The translations under genes were made by a program, and so were the position numbers. Below the pieces are notes generated by a model, which was not told where the DNA came from, ran no database searches, and saw only the letters and a list, made by a program, of their open reading frames with translations. From Betaproteobacteria bacterium (GTDB lineage Bacteria; Pseudomonadota; Gammaproteobacteria; Burkholderiales; SG8-39), in contig JAOUFA010000009.1 in NCBI GenBank assembly GCA_029858545.1, positions 1 through 23,663 of the forward strand: a DNA stretch of 23,663 nucleotides, written 5' to 3'. Position 1 is the first letter of the stretch. Each line of letters opens with the position of its first letter. This document shows, piece by piece, positions 21,921-23,663 of this stretch.

Positions 21921-23663
21921 ATGTGGAGGCTAGTCAGCATACTGGCGGTGGCACTGACCTGCGGGATCATTGCGCTGGCGGCCGATCTGTTTCATCGATT
22001 CGGACTTTCGCTCTACTCCGAGCAGTATCTCGCCGGCCTCATCGCGCTCGCGTTGCCGCTGCTCTACCTGCGCGTCCCGGCGGGAGGCGGGCGCAAGGGG
22101 CGCAGCGGGTCGGTGCCGTGGTACGACCTCGCCGCCGCCGTGGTTTCCTTTGTCTGCGCGGTCTACATGGCGGTGCGCTATCCGGAGCTGTCGGACATGG
22201 TGAGCGTGCGACCCTGGGATGGTGTCGTCGTCGCCGCGCTGCTGGGCGTGCTGTTCCTCGAGGGACTGCGCCGCACAACCGGACTCGCGCTCGTCATCGT
22301 CACGCTGACATTCTTCATCCTGGCGCTGGTGGGCGGCGCGCTGCCCGGAGATTTCGCCGCGCGCTCGATTCCACTCGGCCGCCTCGCCTACTTCGCGGTG
22401 TGGGACTCGAGCGCCATCCTCGGCACGCCGATGAAGATCGTCGCCGCCGTGGTCGCGATCTACGTGCTGTTCGGCCAGGTGCTGTTCAAGTCGGGGGGGT
22501 CGACCTTCTTTACCGACATTTCGATGGCGCTGATGGGACGCTACCGCGGCGGGCCGGCCAAGATCGCGATCCTCGGCTCGTCGCTGTTCGGCACGATTTC
22601 AGGCAGCACGGTGTCCAACGTGCTCACCGTCGGCGTGGTGACGATTCCGCTGATGAAGCAATCCGGTTATCGGGCGCACGTCGCCGGCGCGATCGAGGCG
22701 GCGGCCTCCACCGGAGGGCAACTCATGCCGCCGGTGATGGGCATCGCGGCCTTCCTGATGGCCGAGTTCCTGCAAGTGTCGTACGCGAGCGTGGCCCTCG
22801 CGGCGCTGATTCCGGCGCTGCTCTTCTACGTCGCGCTGTTCATCCAGGTCGATCTCGAAGCCGCGCGCCGCGGCATCCAGCGCCTGGAGGAAAGCCGCAT
22901 TCCGCGCGTCGCGACGGTGATGCGCGCGGGCTGGTATTTCCCGATCCCGTTCGGGGTGCTCGTCTACGCGCTGTTCTGGATGAACTACGAGCCCGAGACG
23001 GCAGGGTTGCTCGCGACGGCAGTCAGCCTCGCGCTCGCGATGATGTTCCCGTTCCAGGGCAAGCGCATCAGCGTGCGCGACGTCTACGACATGCTGCGCG
23101 AGAGCGCTTTCTCGGTGCTCGAGCTGTTCATGATCGCCGCCGCCGCGGGCGTGATCATCGGTGCGCTCACCTATTCCGGGCTCGGCTTCACGCTCACCGT
23201 GGTCCTGCTGTACGCCTCCGGCGACAGCCTGCTCGGGCTGCTCGTCATCGCGGGCGTCGCCTCGATCGTCCTCGGCATGGGCATGCCCACCGTCGGCGTC
23301 TACATCCTGCTCGCGACGCTGATCGCTCCGGCACTCGTCAAGATGGGCATCGATCCGATGGCGGCGCACATGTTCATCATGTATTACGGCTGCCTGTCGA
23401 TGATCACGCCGCCGGTGGCGATCGGCGCTTTCGCCGCGGCGAATCTGGCGGACGCCGACCCGATGCGCACCGGGTTCACGGCGATGGCGCTCGGCTGGAC
23501 GGTGTTCGTGCTGCCGTTCCTGTTCGTGTTCTCGGGCACGCTGCTCATGAAGGGCGAGCCCTGGCTGATCGCGCTCGACTTCGTGACCGCGGTCGGGGGC
23601 GTGTGGCTGATTTCGGCGGCGACGATGGGGTACTCGATCCGTCAGCTGAAGATCGGGTCCCGG
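21921..23663 (+). CDS. TRAP transporter permease, fused 4TM/12TM (DctQM-type), 3' end missing
   Basis: 581 codons are visible without a stop up to the right edge. ATG 21921 has no clear ribosome site upstream, so a leaderless or weak start is possible. The protein is almost wholly hydrophobic. The N-terminal part (residues 1 to about 130) is the small DctQ-like membrane domain. The rest is the DctM-like domain, with the family signatures LGSSLFGTISGSTVSNVLTV, EAAASTGGQLMPPVMGIAAF, LGMGMPTVGVYILLATLIAP and YYGCLSMITPPVAIGAFAAA. This fused type works with TAXI binding proteins, and one is encoded divergently 84 bases away. It is a Na+- or H+-coupled importer of organic acids in the inner membrane. 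Most of the usual length is present. Confidence 0.92.
   Translation, partial: MWRLVSILAVALTCGIIALAADLFHRFGLSLYSEQYLAGLIALALPLLYLRVPAGGGRKGRSGSVPWYDLAAAVVSFVCAVYMAVRYPELSDMVSVRPWDGVVVAALLGVLFLEGLRRTTGLALVIVTLTFFILALVGGALPGDFAARSIPLGRLAYFAVWDSSAILGTPMKIVAAVVAIYVLFGQVLFKSGGSTFFTDISMALMGRYRGGPAKIAILGSSLFGTISGSTVSNVLTVGVVTIPLMKQSGYRAHVAGAIEAAASTGGQLMPPVMGIAAFLMAEFLQVSYASVALAALIPALLFYVALFIQVDLEAARRGIQRLEESRIPRVATVMRAGWYFPIPFGVLVYALFWMNYEPETAGLLATAVSLALAMMFPFQGKRISVRDVYDMLRESAFSVLELFMIAAAAGVIIGALTYSGLGFTLTVVLLYASGDSLLGLLVIAGVASIVLGMGMPTVGVYILLATLIAPALVKMGIDPMAAHMFIMYYGCLSMITPPVAIGAFAAANLADADPMRTGFTAMALGWTVFVLPFLFVFSGTLLMKGEPWLIALDFVTAVGGVWLISAATMGYSIRQLKIGSR

Noticed and set aside
22599..23369. Minus-strand open frame of 256 codons inside the TRAP permease gene
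   Set aside because: Composition is dominated by Arg, His, Asp and Glu as expected for the antisense of a hydrophobic membrane protein; the plus strand has conserved TRAP signatures throughout.

Overview
The window is a strongly GC-rich bacterial chromosome segment with very short intergenic gaps, many 4-base start/stop overlaps and G/C-rich third codon positions. The gene content (TAXI-type TRAP transport, CocE/NonD hydrolases, an acyl-CoA synthetase, molybdopterin enzymes of the transhydroxylase/resorcinol hydroxylase type) suggests a metabolically versatile proteobacterium, most likely a betaproteobacterium. That taxon is an inference. I saw no tRNA, rRNA, CRISPR array, insertion sequence or phage gene.

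Layout. (1) 1-1588, plus strand: three overlapping envelope-type genes. The first, cut by the left edge, carries a DUF4349-like end fused to a second module; the next two genes carry the same two modules as separate proteins. (2) 1758-8669, plus strand: a five-gene operon. It encodes a molybdopterin catalytic subunit of the pyrogallol-phloroglucinol transhydroxylase/resorcinol hydroxylase type with an extra N-terminal SCP2-like domain, its iron-sulfur partner, a cupin with an intact metal site, a cupin with a degenerate one, and a second molybdopterin enzyme that looks like acetylene hydratase. A perfect 22-bp inverted repeat lies between the two cupins. (3) 8700-9776, minus: TPR-methyltransferase. 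(4) 9915-10613, minus: isochorismatase-like hydrolase, divergent from (5). (5) 10827-15796, plus: AMP-forming acyl-CoA ligase and two CocE/NonD hydrolases, tightly packed. (6) 15890-17382, plus: membrane-anchored Mrr-like protein and an EamA permease. (7) 17410-20125, minus: a third CocE/NonD hydrolase and an amidohydrolase-2 protein. (8) 20171-20785, plus: tandem EthD-type protein. (9) 20877-23663: divergent TAXI-TRAP binding protein (minus) and fused TRAP permease (plus, cut by the right edge).

How the genes may work together (inference). The TRAP system would import an organic acid. The CocE-type hydrolases would cut esters or amides. The ligase would make a CoA thioester. The EthD, amidohydrolase and isochorismatase-like proteins would fit ring or side-chain steps. 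The operon at 1758-8669 is the most unusual part: two molybdopterin enzymes whose best-known relatives do non-redox or water-derived chemistry on phenols and alkynes, bundled with two cupins. It is the best candidate for an undescribed pathway, plausibly oxygen-independent hydroxylation or rearrangement of a polyphenol-like or other poorly reactive substrate. The substrate cannot be read from sequence.
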